Origin: Acidobacteriota bacterium
GTDB taxonomy: Bacteria; Acidobacteriota; Polarisedimenticolia; JACPZX01
Direction: 5' to 3'
Assembly (NCBI GenBank): GCA_016195325.1
Contig: JACPZX010000017.1
Span: 41,196-105,195 of the forward strand
Length of the DNA stretch: 64,000 bases
Shown: positions 52,077 to 60,967 of the stretch, in pieces
Position numbering within the stretch: position 1 is the stretch's first letter
Layout of the letters: every line of letters begins with the position of its first letter
Position numbers and translations under genes: made by a program
Notes under the pieces: generated by a model
The model's input: the letters and a program-made list of their open reading frames with translations, nothing else
Told to the model about the DNA's origin: nothing
Database searches by the model: none

Positions 52077-52825
52077 CGGTCACCTCCCCGTCGCGCACCG
52101 TCGAGGAACGCGCGGAGCCTGGGCTCCGCGCTGGCCCGGGCCTCCGCCACGGTGCCTGTGAAGAGCAGCTTCCCTTCATGCAGGAACGCCATGCGATCCC
52201 CCACCGTGAACGCGCTGTCGATGTCGTGCGTCACGACGATGGCCGTGACCCCGAGGGCGCGCTGGAGATTCCGTATGAGATGGTTGATGGCCCCGGCCGT
52301 GATCGGATCGAGCCCCGTGGTCGGCTCGTCGTAGAGCAGGCCGGCCGGCTCGAGCGCGATCGCGCGCGCGAGCGCCACGCGCTTGCGCATGCCTCCGGAA
52401 AGATCCGCGGGCGTCAGCGCCTCCACCCCCGGGAGCTCCACGAGCTCCAGCTTCCCGGCGACCCGCGCGCCGATCTCCTCCTCCGTCATCCGCGTGTGCT
52501 CCCTGAGCCCGAAGGCGATGTTCTCATACACGTTCATCGAATCGAAGAGGGCCCCGGCCTGGAAGAGCATGCTCACCTTGCGGCGCACCGCCATGAACCG
52601 CTCCTCCGGGTAGTCCGTGACGTCGTCCCCGTCGACGAAGACGCGCCCTCCGTCCGGCCGGTGCAGCCCGATGACGTGCCGGAGCAGCACGCTCTTCCCG
52701 GTGCCGCTCCCGCCGAGCACGACCATCGTCTCGCCTCTCGGCACGTCGAGCGTCACGCCGTCGAGGACCACCTTCGGCCCGAACGACTTCCTGACGTCCT
52801 CGAACCGGATGAAGGGCTCCGCCAC
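52073..52825 (-). CDS. mlaF: MlaF-like ABC transporter ATPase
   Basis: 250 residues. Walker A GGSGTGKS at 38-45, signature LSGGM at 142-146, Walker B LLYDEP with D166-E167, then the switch His in IVVTHDIDSA. The FGPKVVLDGVTLDVPRGETM start and RRKVSMLFQAGALFDSMNVY Q-loop are typical of the Mla/TTG2 branch. It powers phospholipid transport between membranes. Encoded between mlaE and mlaD with short gaps or overlaps. Confidence 0.93.
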   Translation of the reverse strand: MAEPFIRFEDVRKSFGPKVVLDGVTLDVPRGETMVVLGGSGTGKSVLLRHVIGLHRPDGGRVFVDGDDVTDYPEERFMAVRRKVSMLFQAGALFDSMNVYENIAFGLREHTRMTEEEIGARVAGKLELVELPGVEALTPADLSGGMRKRVALARAIALEPAGLLYDEPTTGLDPITAGAINHLIRNLQRALGVTAIVVTHDIDSAFTVGDRMAFLHEGKLLFTGTVAEARASAEPRLRAFLDGARRGGDR

Positions 52826-52832
52826 CGGCCCC

Positions 52833-53591
52833 TCAGAGCACGACGAAGAAGAGCTTCGTCAGGAAGAAGTTGGAGACGAGGATCGCGATCGACGCCGTGA
52901 CCACGGTGCGCGTCGTCGCCCGGCCGACGCCGTCGGCGCCCCCCGACGCGCGCAGCCCGTTGTAGCACGCGACGAGCGCGATGATGAGCGCGAAGACCGG
53001 CGTCTTGCCCGTCCCCGTGAAGACGTCCCGGAAGCTCAGCGTCGTGACGACCTGCCTCAGATAGTACGACCCCGACTGGCCCAGCTCCATGACGCTGATG
53101 AAGAGCCCGCCGAGGATGCCGACGAAGTCCGCCAGCACCGTCAGCGCCGGGACCATCAGGAAGGTGGCGACGACCTTCGGCATGACGAGCTTCTTGACCG
53201 GGTCTGCGCCGAGCGCGCGGATCGCGTCCACCTGCTCGGTGACGTTCATCGTCCCGATCTCCGCGGTGATCCCCGCGCCGACCCTCCCGGCCACCACGAT
53301 CGCGGTCAGAACGGGGCCGAGCTCCTGCACCATCGAGAGAGCGACCGCCTTGCCGATGAGCATGCGCGCGCCGTACTGCGCCAGCGTGTACGCGGTCTCG
53401 AGCGCGAGGACCATGCCGGTGAAGACCGCCGTGATCGTGGTGATCGACAGCGATCGCACCCCCAACTGGAAGAGCTGATGGCGGATCTGCTCGCCCTCGA
53501 ACGGGCGGGAGAAGATCTGCCTCACCGCCGCGCGGAACAGAATCGCGACCCCGCCCACCTCCTCGAGGCCGTTCCTCAGGATCTCCCCCAT
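52833..53591 (-). CDS. mlaE: MlaE-like ABC transporter permease
   Basis: 252 residues with five to six membrane helices and the MlaE signature ELGPVLTAIVVAGRVGAGIT, followed by EIGTMNVTEQVDAIRALGAD and VMPKVVATFLMVPALTVLAD. It forms the membrane part of the MlaFED lipid transporter. The ATG at 53591 has a CATAAT box only 8 nt upstream and no ribosome site, so it may be translated from a leaderless mRNA; the operon would then begin here. Confidence 0.93.
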   Translation of the reverse strand: MGEILRNGLEEVGGVAILFRAAVRQIFSRPFEGEQIRHQLFQLGVRSLSITTITAVFTGMVLALETAYTLAQYGARMLIGKAVALSMVQELGPVLTAIVVAGRVGAGITAEIGTMNVTEQVDAIRALGADPVKKLVMPKVVATFLMVPALTVLADFVGILGGLFISVMELGQSGSYYLRQVVTTLSFRDVFTGTGKTPVFALIIALVACYNGLRASGGADGVGRATTRTVVTASIAILVSNFFLTKLFFVVL

Positions 53592-53599
53592 CGCGGGCG

Positions 53600-53605
53600 A
53601 TTATG
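53600..53605 (-). promoter_or_regulatory. -10-like box upstream of mlaE
   Basis: CATAAT (53605-53600) on the minus strand, 8 nt from the ATG; no good -35 box is visible. The gap between galE and mlaE is only 39 nt. Confidence 0.35.
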
Positions 53606-53630
53606 ACACACGGGGCGGGGGCGGCGACCG

Positions 53631-54629
53631 TCAGTCGCCGTAGCCCCGCGGGTGATCGCGATGCCACGCGAGCGCCGAGTCGATAATCGTCTTCAGGTCG
53701 CTGAAACGCGGGCTCCATCCGAGCTCTTTCTTCAGCCGCGCGGACGAGGCGAGGAGGAGCGCGGGGTCGCCCGGGCGGCGCCCCGCCTCGAGCACGCGGA
53801 TCGATCGGCCCGAGACCTCCTCGGCGACGCGGATCACGTCCCTCACGCTCGCCGCCTGATCGGCGCCGAGATTGTACGCGCGGAAGGCCGCCCCCGCGGA
53901 CGGCGCGTCGAGCGCCCGCAGCGCCAGGACGTGGGCCTCCGCGAGATCAAGCACGTGCACGTAGTCGCGCAGGCACGTCCCGTCCGCCGTCGGATAGTCG
54001 GTCCCGAAGATCTCGACGAAGTCGCAGACCCCGAGCGCGGCGCGCAGGATGTTCGGGACGAGGTGCGTCTCGGGATCGTGGTCCTCGCCCATCGATCCCG
54101 CCGGGAGCCCGCCCCCCGAGGCGTTGAAGTAGCGCAGCGCGATCGAGCGGAACCCGTAGGCCTCGCCGTACCAGCGCAGCGCGTGCTCGAAGGCGAGCTT
54201 CGTCGCCCCGTACGGGTTCGTCGGCGCCGTGGGGTGCTCCTCGGTGATCGGCACGCTGACCGGCTCCCCGTACACCGCGGCGGTCGAGGAGAAGACGAGC
54301 TTCGCAACGCCCCGCGCCCGCACGAGGTTCAGGAAGGCGATCGACTTGACCAGATTGTTCTCGTAGTAGGCGGCCGGGTCGCGCATCGACTGGCCGACCT
54401 GCGCGGAGGCCGCCATGTGGATGACGGCGCGCACCTCCCCGAGCGAGAGGGCGCGGTCGACCGCCTCGGGATCGACGATGTCGCCGACGACGAGATCCGT
54501 CCGGCCGACGGCGCGGGTGTGTCCCTCGCTGAGATCGTCGAGCACGATGGCGCGGTCCCCGCGGGAGCGGAGCAGCTGCACGATGAACGAGCCGATGTAC
54601 CCGGCCCCACCCGTCACGAGAACGTCCAT
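53631..54629 (-). CDS. galE: UDP-glucose 4-epimerase
   Basis: 332 residues. DVLVTGGAGYIGSFIVQLLR, HMAASAQVGQSMRDPAAYYE, the catalytic block FSSTAAVYGEPVSVPITEEH with PYGATKLAFE, and RYFNASGGGLPAGSMGEDHD plus the HLVPN motif are all those of GalE, which interconverts UDP-glucose and UDP-galactose. It lies 1 nt after the small membrane protein gene, ahead of mlaE. Confidence 0.93.
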   Translation of the reverse strand: MDVLVTGGAGYIGSFIVQLLRSRGDRAIVLDDLSEGHTRAVGRTDLVVGDIVDPEAVDRALSLGEVRAVIHMAASAQVGQSMRDPAAYYENNLVKSIAFLNLVRARGVAKLVFSSTAAVYGEPVSVPITEEHPTAPTNPYGATKLAFEHALRWYGEAYGFRSIALRYFNASGGGLPAGSMGEDHDPETHLVPNILRAALGVCDFVEIFGTDYPTADGTCLRDYVHVLDLAEAHVLALRALDAPSAGAAFRAYNLGADQAASVRDVIRVAEEVSGRSIRVLEAGRRPGDPALLLASSARLKKELGWSPRFSDLKTIIDSALAWHRDHPRGYGD

Positions 54630-54630
54630 G

Positions 54631-55080
54631 TCAGGAACCTCCGGTGGCCGCGCCGCGCGGCGACAGATCGACTCCGGTGAGCTTCCACACCGCGAGCCCG
54701 GCGAACGGAACGAGCGAAAGGTAGTGCACGGCCGCGAAGGCGAGATCGGCCGCCGCGAGCACGAGGAAGGCCTTCGGCTCGCCGTACCCGAGCACGGCGA
54801 CCACGAGGAAGACGCCGCCGAGAGCGCGCAGGAGCGCCGCGGCGACGACGTTGCCGAGGTATCGGCCGGGGTGGAGCACGGGCATGAGGTAGAAGGCCGG
54901 GACGCCGGCCAGGAAGACTCCGAGAAACCGGAGGTAGATCTGCTGCTGCGGCATCTCGAGGCCCAGCGCGCCCGCGAGAGCCGCGGGCGCCGCGAGGATG
55001 CAGATGGCGAAGAAGAGATCGTACAGGGCGCCGGCGAGCATGGTGGCCCGCACGATCCAAACGAAGGTCCCGGTGTTCAT
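54631..55080 (-). CDS. Small multi-spanning membrane protein
   Basis: 149 residues, four hydrophobic segments (about 9-31, 48-67, 78-102, 107-131). No family recognised; the overall shape resembles small DoxX-like or unannotated membrane proteins, which is speculative. The ATG at 55080 overlaps the hydantoinase B stop (ATGA), arguing for that start over the ATG at 55098. Confidence 0.6.
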   Translation of the reverse strand: MNTGTFVWIVRATMLAGALYDLFFAICILAAPAALAGALGLEMPQQQIYLRFLGVFLAGVPAFYLMPVLHPGRYLGNVVAAALLRALGGVFLVVAVLGYGEPKAFLVLAAADLAFAAVHYLSLVPFAGLAVWKLTGVDLSPRGAATGGS

Positions 55081-56648
55081 GGCTTGCGTCTCCCCCACCC
55101 TCCGCCGCCGGGCGTCTCCACGATGAGCACGTCACCCTTCGCCACGCGCGCCCGGAATTTCCCGGGCATCCGCTCTTCACTCCCGTCGCGCCCCACCAGG
55201 GTGTCCCGGCCGGGCGCCCCCGCCTCGCCCCCCGCGGCGCCCCACGGGCGGAGCGATCTCCGCTCGGACAGCACCGTCACCTCCGCCGGCGCGAGGAACT
55301 CGTACTCGCGGACGAGGCCGTCGCCGCCGCGCCTCAGGCCTTCGCCGCCGGAGCCCGCGCGCAGGCTGTAGCGGCGGATCACCACGGGGAAATCGTGCTC
55401 GATCGCCTCGATGGGGGTGTTGAGCGAGTTGGTCATGTGGGTGTGCACCGCGCTCAGGCCGTCGCTCCCCGGCCGCCCCCCCATGCCCCCTCCCAGGGTC
55501 TCGTAGTACGCGAAGGCGGCGCCCGTCGCGGGATCCGTCCCGCCGATGGCGACGTTGTTCATCGTCCCGGCGCTCGCGGCCGGGATCCGCCCGGGGATCG
55601 CGCGCGCGAGGGCCCCGAAGACGACGTCGACGATGCGCTGCGACGTCTCGACGTTGCCGGCGGCGACGGCGGCGGGCGGGTTCGCGTTGACGATCGTTCC
55701 CGGCGGGGCGATGAGCCGGATCGGGACGAAGCATCCGTCGTTCGCGGGCACCTCGACCGGCAGGAGGCATCGGAAGGCGTAGAGCACGGACGAGCGCGTG
55801 ATCGCCTCGACGGCATTCACGGGCCCGGCGGTCTGAGGCGCGGTGCCGGTGAAATCGACGATCGCCTCGCGATCCCGCAGCGTGATGCGGACGCGAATCG
55901 GCAACGGCCCGCTCCCGAAACCGTCGTCCTCGAGGGCGTCCTCGAACTCGTAGATTCCCGGGGGGAGCGTCGCGAGGAGGGCCCGGGTGCCGCGCTCGGC
56001 GTACGCGTGGAGCTCGGCGGCCCTCTCCTGCACCGCCGCCTCTCCGTACGTCGCGCACATCTGCGCCACGCGGGCGCGCCCCACGTCGAGCGAGGCGATC
56101 TGCGCTCGCAGATCCCCCGACCGCTCGCGGGGGGTCCTCACGTTGGCGAGGATCATCGCCAGCAGGTCATCGTCGACGCGTCCCCCGCGCGCGAAGCGGA
56201 CGGGGGGGATCCGGAGCCCCTCCTGGAAGATCTCGGAGGCGAGCGGCATCGAGCCCGGAGACATCCCGCCGATGTCCGAGTGATGGGCGCGGTTCGCGGA
56301 GTAGAAGAGCGGCGACTCCGGGTCCGAGCCGTAGTACGGGGCGACCATCGTGATGTCGGGGAGGTGGGTTCCGCCCGCGAAGGGATCGTTCACCGCCGCG
56401 ATGTCCCCGGGAGCGAGGTGCATCGCGTCGAGCACGGCGCGCACCGACGCGGGCATCGAGCCGAGATGCACGGGCATGTGGTCCCCCTGCGCGATCAGCC
56501 GGCCGGCGCCGTCGAAGAGCGCGCACGAGTAGTCGCAGCGCTCCTTGATGTTCGGCGAGTAGGCCGCGCGCCTCAGCACCGCCCCCATCTCGTCGCAGAC
56601 CGACGCGAAGAGATTCCGGAAGATCTCGATCTGCACGGGCAGCGTCAT
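55077..56648 (-). CDS. Hydantoinase B/oxoprolinase-type subunit
   Basis: 523 residues. PVQIEIFRNLFASVCDEMGA, the SPNIKERCDYSCALFDGAGR strand, the loop FAGGTHLPDITMVAPYY, SANRAHHSDIGGMSPGSMPL and the Gly-rich GGGMGGRPGSDGLSAVHTHM define HyuB. With HyuA it forms an ATP-dependent enzyme of the 5-oxoprolinase/N-methylhydantoinase/acetone carboxylase superfamily; the substrate here cannot be told. The ATG overlaps hyuA's stop (ATGA). Confidence 0.88.
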   Translation of the reverse strand: MTLPVQIEIFRNLFASVCDEMGAVLRRAAYSPNIKERCDYSCALFDGAGRLIAQGDHMPVHLGSMPASVRAVLDAMHLAPGDIAAVNDPFAGGTHLPDITMVAPYYGSDPESPLFYSANRAHHSDIGGMSPGSMPLASEIFQEGLRIPPVRFARGGRVDDDLLAMILANVRTPRERSGDLRAQIASLDVGRARVAQMCATYGEAAVQERAAELHAYAERGTRALLATLPPGIYEFEDALEDDGFGSGPLPIRVRITLRDREAIVDFTGTAPQTAGPVNAVEAITRSSVLYAFRCLLPVEVPANDGCFVPIRLIAPPGTIVNANPPAAVAAGNVETSQRIVDVVFGALARAIPGRIPAASAGTMNNVAIGGTDPATGAAFAYYETLGGGMGGRPGSDGLSAVHTHMTNSLNTPIEAIEHDFPVVIRRYSLRAGSGGEGLRRGGDGLVREYEFLAPAEVTVLSERRSLRPWGAAGGEAGAPGRDTLVGRDGSEERMPGKFRARVAKGDVLIVETPGGGGWGRRKP

Positions 56649-58630
56649 CGAGCCCTCCGAATCCGCAGGGAGCCGTCGGCCCCCGCGATCGCGCTCGATC
56701 CCGACGGGACGAAGGTCGTGGCGCCGGCCTCTGTGACCACCGCGGGCCCCCGGACGGTCTCTCCGGGAGTCAGCCCCCCTCTCTCGATCGAGACCCCCTC
56801 GCGCCACTCCCCGCGATCCCAGAGGCGCGCCGGTCGGCGGCCGGCCTCGCGCCGCTCGGGGGCGGCGAAGGGGACCGGCGCGACGGGAAGGCGCGCGGCG
56901 ACGCGCACGGTCACCGCGATGACGTCGTCGCCGCGCCGGTCGAACCCGTAGCGCCTGAAGTGCTCGGCGTGGAAGGCGGCGATCCAGTCGCCGTCCGCAG
57001 GGACTGCGATCTCATGCGACTGGCCGCGGTATCGCGCGTCGATGGTGCGCTCGACGACGACGCGATCTCCCGCGGACGCGGGGCGCTCGGTCCCGAGGAG
57101 AATCGAGCTCGCCTCCGAGGCGAGCCGCGCGAAGCTCGATCTCAGGGCGGAGTCGCTGACGGGCCCCGCGGGGACGAGCACCGTCTCCGATCGATCCGCG
57201 ACGAGGTCTCCCGCCAGGAGCCCCCACGCCGACAGGACCCCGGGCTCGGCGGGCACCAGGACCTCGTCGATCCCCGCCGCGGCGGCGACGCTCGACGCGT
57301 GCAGGCCACCGGCGCCGCCGAAAGCGCAGAGGGCGAACCCGGCGGGATCGAACCCGCGGAAGAGGGAGACATGCCGGATCGCCCGCGCCATCGTCACGTT
57401 GGCGACGTCGAGGATGCCGGACGCCGTCTCCTCGAGGGACATCCCGAGCGACGCGGCGAGCGCTCCGATCGCGCGCTCCGCCGCCGCGGCGTCGAGCGCC
57501 ATCTTCCCGTCGAGGAAGCGCTCGGGGACGATCCTCCCCAGGAAGAGGTTCGCGTCGGTCACGGTCGCGGGGCCGCCGTGCCCGTAGCACGCCGGGCCGG
57601 GATCGGCGCCGGCGCTCCTCGGGCCCACCTTGAGCGCCCCCCCCGGATCGATCCAGGCGATCGAGCCGCCGCCGGCCCCCACGGTGTGGATGTCCACGAC
57701 GGGCGTCCGGATCGGATAGCCGGCGACCACGGTCTCACCCGACAGGAGGATCTGATCGGGGACCAGGGAGACGTCGGTCGACGTGCCGCCCATGTCGAAC
57801 GAGACGAGCCGGCCGATGCCGACGGCGGCGCAGGCGCGGCGCGCGGCGACGACTCCGGCGGCGGGCCCCGAGAGGACGGTCCGGACGGCCTCGTCCGAGG
57901 CGACGCCCGGAGCGAGCGCGCCGCCGTTGCTCCCCATGATCGTGAGCGACCCCGCCTCAAGCCCCCCCTCGAGCCGTCGGAGGTATTTGCCGACCAGGGG
58001 CGAGACGGCCGCGTTGACCGCCGCGGTGCTGCACCGCTCATACTCGCGGAACTCGCGCACGAGCGACGACGAGATCGTGACAGGGCCGTGGAAGATCTCC
58101 CGGAGCAGGCGCGCCGCCTCGGCCTCGTGACCGGGCCGGATGTAGGAATGGAGGAAGCAGACGGCGACCGCGTCGGCCCCGGCGCGCACCGCCGCCTCCG
58201 CGGCGCGCCGGACGGCGCCGGCGTCGAGGGGCCGGCGGATCGATCCGTCGGCGAGAACGCGCTCCGGGATCCCGAACCGCAGATCCCTCGACACCAGGGG
58301 GGGCGGCCGCGTCGCCTCGAGATCGTAGAGCGAAGGGCGCGACTGCCGGCCGATCTCGAGCACGTCCTCGAACCCGGCGGTCGTGACGAGGGCGACGCGC
58401 GCCGTTTTCCCTTCCAGGAGCGCGTTGGTGGCCACCGTCGAGCCGTGGACGACCTCGATGCCGGCGGCTGGGGCCGCGGATCCCTCCCGCCATCCTGCGG
58501 CGGCGAGAGCGCCCAGGATGGCGATCGAGGGATCGGCGGGCGTCGAAGGCACCTTGAACGAGACGACCCCCCGGTCGCCCGCGACCACGACGTCGGTGAA
58601 CGTGCCGCCCGTGTCGATGCCGATTCGCAG
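56645..58630 (-). CDS. Hydantoinase A/oxoprolinase-type subunit with a predicted CTG start
   Basis: 661 residues if translation begins at CTG 58630 (LRIGIDTGGTFTDVVV). Homologues begin MRIGIDTGGTFTD, so this CTG falls exactly where Met is expected, and GGGGGGAG lies 5 nt upstream. The only in-frame ATG/GTG/TTG above it is an ATG at 58756, whose extra 42 residues look like translated non-coding DNA and lie upstream of a TAGAAT box. Motifs: GSTVATNALLEGKTARVALV, SFDMGGTSTDVSLVP, VDIHTVGAGGGSIAWID and PGPACYGHGGPATVTDANLF. It is the ATPase-fold partner of HyuB. Confidence 0.87.
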   Translation of the reverse strand: MRIGIDTGGTFTDVVVAGDRGVVSFKVPSTPADPSIAILGALAAAGWREGSAAPAAGIEVVHGSTVATNALLEGKTARVALVTTAGFEDVLEIGRQSRPSLYDLEATRPPPLVSRDLRFGIPERVLADGSIRRPLDAGAVRRAAEAAVRAGADAVAVCFLHSYIRPGHEAEAARLLREIFHGPVTISSSLVREFREYERCSTAAVNAAVSPLVGKYLRRLEGGLEAGSLTIMGSNGGALAPGVASDEAVRTVLSGPAAGVVAARRACAAVGIGRLVSFDMGGTSTDVSLVPDQILLSGETVVAGYPIRTPVVDIHTVGAGGGSIAWIDPGGALKVGPRSAGADPGPACYGHGGPATVTDANLFLGRIVPERFLDGKMALDAAAAERAIGALAASLGMSLEETASGILDVANVTMARAIRHVSLFRGFDPAGFALCAFGGAGGLHASSVAAAAGIDEVLVPAEPGVLSAWGLLAGDLVADRSETVLVPAGPVSDSALRSSFARLASEASSILLGTERPASAGDRVVVERTIDARYRGQSHEIAVPADGDWIAAFHAEHFRRYGFDRRGDDVIAVTVRVAARLPVAPVPFAAPERREAGRRPARLWDRGEWREGVSIERGGLTPGETVRGPAVVTEAGATTFVPSGSSAIAGADGSLRIRRAR

Positions 58631-58677
58631 TGGAACTCCCCCCGATCGCCCGCGCCTCGCTCCCGGCGAAGCGAGCG

Positions 58678-58683
58678 ATTCTA
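58678..58683 (-). promoter_or_regulatory. -10-like box for the hydantoinase operon
   Basis: TAGAAT (58683-58678) on the minus strand, about 48 nt before the proposed CTG start at 58630; a TTCGAC lies only 12 nt further upstream, too close for a canonical -35. Confidence 0.35.
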
Positions 58684-58717
58684 CATGACGCCCGCGTCGA
58701 AGGGGCGGGCCTGCGCG

Positions 58718-58746
58718 TTGCGGGGGCGCGGCGCCGCGCGTATCCT
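58718..58746 (+). promoter_or_regulatory. Promoter of plsC
   Basis: TTGCGG (58718-58723), 17 nt, TATCCT (58741-58746), 8 nt before the ATG at 58755; no ribosome site, so a leaderless mRNA is likely. Confidence 0.5.
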
Positions 58747-58754
58747 CGCGCGCC

Positions 58755-59465
58755 ATGCTGAGAATCGCCTTTCACGCGATCGTCATCGCGGTGAGCACCG
58801 CGTTCTTCGGCGTCCTGGCGATCGTCGCGCTGATCCTGATCCCGAACGGAGATCCCCTCCTCTGGTTCGCGCGCCCCTGGGCGCTCGCGATCACGACCGC
58901 CTGCGGCGTGAGGGTGCGCGCGATCGGCCCGGAGAACCTGCGGCGCGCCGCGCCGTGCGTGATCCTGTGCAATCACGCCAGCAACGTAGACATCCTCGCG
59001 CTGCTCCTCGCCCTCCCGGGACAGTACCGCGTCCTCGCGAAGCGCGAGCTGTTCTGGATACCCGTATTCGGCTGGGCGATCTGGCTCGCGGGCTTCATCC
59101 CGGTGGATCGCGGGCGGCGCGAGCGAGCCCTCCTCAGCATCGAGCGCGCGGCGGAGAAGGTGCGGCGGGGGCGCTCGGTGCTGATCTTCGGCGAGGGAAC
59201 GCGGAGCGACGACGGGACTCTCCAGCCGCTCAAGAAGGGCGGCTTCCACCTGGCCCTGCGGAGCGGCGCGCCCATCGTGCCCGTCAGCATCCGCGGGAGC
59301 CACGCGGTCCTTCCCAAGGGGGCCCTCCGGATCCGCCCCGGGCGCATCGACGTCGTGGTGGGAGATCCGATCGCGACGCGGGGCCGCTCGGCCGACGACC
59401 TCGAGGAGCTCGTGGCCGAGGTGCGCGCAGCGCTCGCCGCCGGTCTCGAAAGGCTCGAAACCTGA
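58755..59465 (+). CDS. plsC: 1-acyl-sn-glycerol-3-phosphate acyltransferase (PlsC family)
   Basis: 236 residues. A hydrophobic N-terminus (about 5-30) is followed by the acyltransferase core: catalytic NHASNVD with H74 and D79, the RELFWIPVFGWAIWLAGFIP block, VDRGRR, and the FGEGTRSDDG motif, then PIVPVSIRGSHAVLP. It acylates lysophosphatidate to phosphatidate at the inner membrane. Alone in its transcription unit, divergent from hydantoinase A. Confidence 0.9.
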   Translation: MLRIAFHAIVIAVSTAFFGVLAIVALILIPNGDPLLWFARPWALAITTACGVRVRAIGPENLRRAAPCVILCNHASNVDILALLLALPGQYRVLAKRELFWIPVFGWAIWLAGFIPVDRGRRERALLSIERAAEKVRRGRSVLIFGEGTRSDDGTLQPLKKGGFHLALRSGAPIVPVSIRGSHAVLPKGALRIRPGRIDVVVGDPIATRGRSADDLEELVAEVRAALAAGLERLET

Positions 59466-59560
59466 GCGCAGGATCGGCGTACGTGCGGGGGCGCGCTGCC
59501 GTGCCCCGTGAACCGGGACGCGTCGAGGCGCGTTCCTCGCCACGCTCAAGGGAGAACCCG

Positions 59561-60967
59561 ATGAATCGAATCAGATCGCTCGCGGTCGCGGCCCTGCTTC
59601 TCGCGGCGCCGGTGACCGTGGTCCTCGCCGCCGGGTCGAAGAGCGCTGTGCCGTCCGTCCCGCTCACGACCTTCACACTGGACAACGGGCTCAAGGTGGT
59701 GCTGTCCGAGGATCACGCCTTCCCCGTCATCGCCTACTCGATCGACTACGCGGTCGGATCCCGGGCCGAGCCCGCGGGGCGATCGGGGTTCGCGCATCTC
59801 TTCGAGCACATGATGTTCCAGGGGACCCCCAACGTCGGGAAGGGGGAGTACTTCAAGTACGTCGAGAGCAACGGCGGGATCTTCAACGGATCGACCCACG
59901 AGGACTACACGAACTACTACGCCGAGCTCCCCGCCCACCGGCTGGAGCTGGCGATCTGGCTCGAGGCCGACCGGATGCGCTCGCTCGCCATCAACGCCGA
60001 GAACCTGAAGAACCAGCAGGAGGCGGTGAAGGAGGAGAAGCGGCTCGGCATCGACAACCAGCCGTACGCCGACGCGCTCGCGAACCAGCTCACCGACGTC
60101 GCCTTCAAGAACTACGCGAACCGGCACTCGACGATCGGATCGTTCGACGACCTGAACGCGGCCTCGGTGAAAGACGTGCAGGACTTCTTCACCACGTACT
60201 ACGCGCCAAACAACGCGACGCTGGTCCTCGTGGGCGACTTCGATCCCGCGGAGGCGAAGCGGCTCATCGTGCGGGAGTTCGGATCCATTCCGAGGCAGCC
60301 CTCCCCCATCGCCGTCGACTCGACCGAGCCCCCCGCCGGCGGCGAGGTGCGCAGGGCGGTCAAGGACGTCCAGGCGCCGACCCCCGGCGTGGTCATCGCG
60401 TGGCGGGGGCCGGCGCGGAGCACGACGGACTACTACGCCCTGGCGCTGCTTCAGGGGGTCCTCTTCGAAGGTAACGCTTCGCGGCTCTACCAGGATCTCG
60501 TCAAGGGGAAGGAAGTCGCGGTCTCCATCCAGGGGGACATGGGGATGCCCCTGGGCGACTACGTCGAGTACCGGAGCCCCGGCCTGTACGGCCTCTTCGT
60601 CATCTACAAGCCGTCGATCGACGCCAACGGCATCGTTTCGGAGGTCCAGTCCGAGATCGACCGGATCGCGAAGGAGGGGGTTCCGGCGGACGAGCTCGAG
60701 CGGGCGAAGGTGCAGTTCCGCTCGAAGGTCGTGAGGGGACTCACGTCCACCCTCGACCGCGCGACGCGGCTCGGCATCTACGCGGCGGTGGACGGCGACG
60801 CCTCGAGGATGACCACCGACATCCCCAGGTTCCTGGACGTCTCGTCCTCGGACATCCGTCAGGCGGCGGCGAGCTTCCTCGTCGCGTCGAACCGCGTGGT
60901 TATCGAGATCCAGCCGGCCCCGGCCGGCGCGACGCCGGCGGCCGCCGGCGTGAAGGAGGCGAAGTGA
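59561..60967 (+). CDS. M16-family zinc metalloprotease, active subunit
   Basis: 468 residues with a signal peptide (AVAALLLAAPVTVVLA). The inverted zinc motif is complete: H79-L-F-E82-H83 (SGFAHLFEHMMFQGTP), with the distal Glu around E159 (NQQEAVKEEKR). It degrades peptides or processes substrates outside the cytosol. A ribosome site (AGGGAG) precedes the ATG at 59561. The stop overlaps the GTG of the partner subunit (GTGA), so the two are made together as in other bacterial M16 heterodimers. Confidence 0.92.
   Translation: MNRIRSLAVAALLLAAPVTVVLAAGSKSAVPSVPLTTFTLDNGLKVVLSEDHAFPVIAYSIDYAVGSRAEPAGRSGFAHLFEHMMFQGTPNVGKGEYFKYVESNGGIFNGSTHEDYTNYYAELPAHRLELAIWLEADRMRSLAINAENLKNQQEAVKEEKRLGIDNQPYADALANQLTDVAFKNYANRHSTIGSFDDLNAASVKDVQDFFTTYYAPNNATLVLVGDFDPAEAKRLIVREFGSIPRQPSPIAVDSTEPPAGGEVRRAVKDVQAPTPGVVIAWRGPARSTTDYYALALLQGVLFEGNASRLYQDLVKGKEVAVSIQGDMGMPLGDYVEYRSPGLYGLFVIYKPSIDANGIVSEVQSEIDRIAKEGVPADELERAKVQFRSKVVRGLTSTLDRATRLGIYAAVDGDASRMTTDIPRFLDVSSSDIRQAAASFLVASNRVVIEIQPAPAGATPAAAGVKEAK

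Noticed and set aside
58631-58756. The ATG at 58756 as start of hydantoinase A
   Set aside because: The extension has no homology-like character and would overlap both a -10-like box on its own strand and the start codon of plsC.
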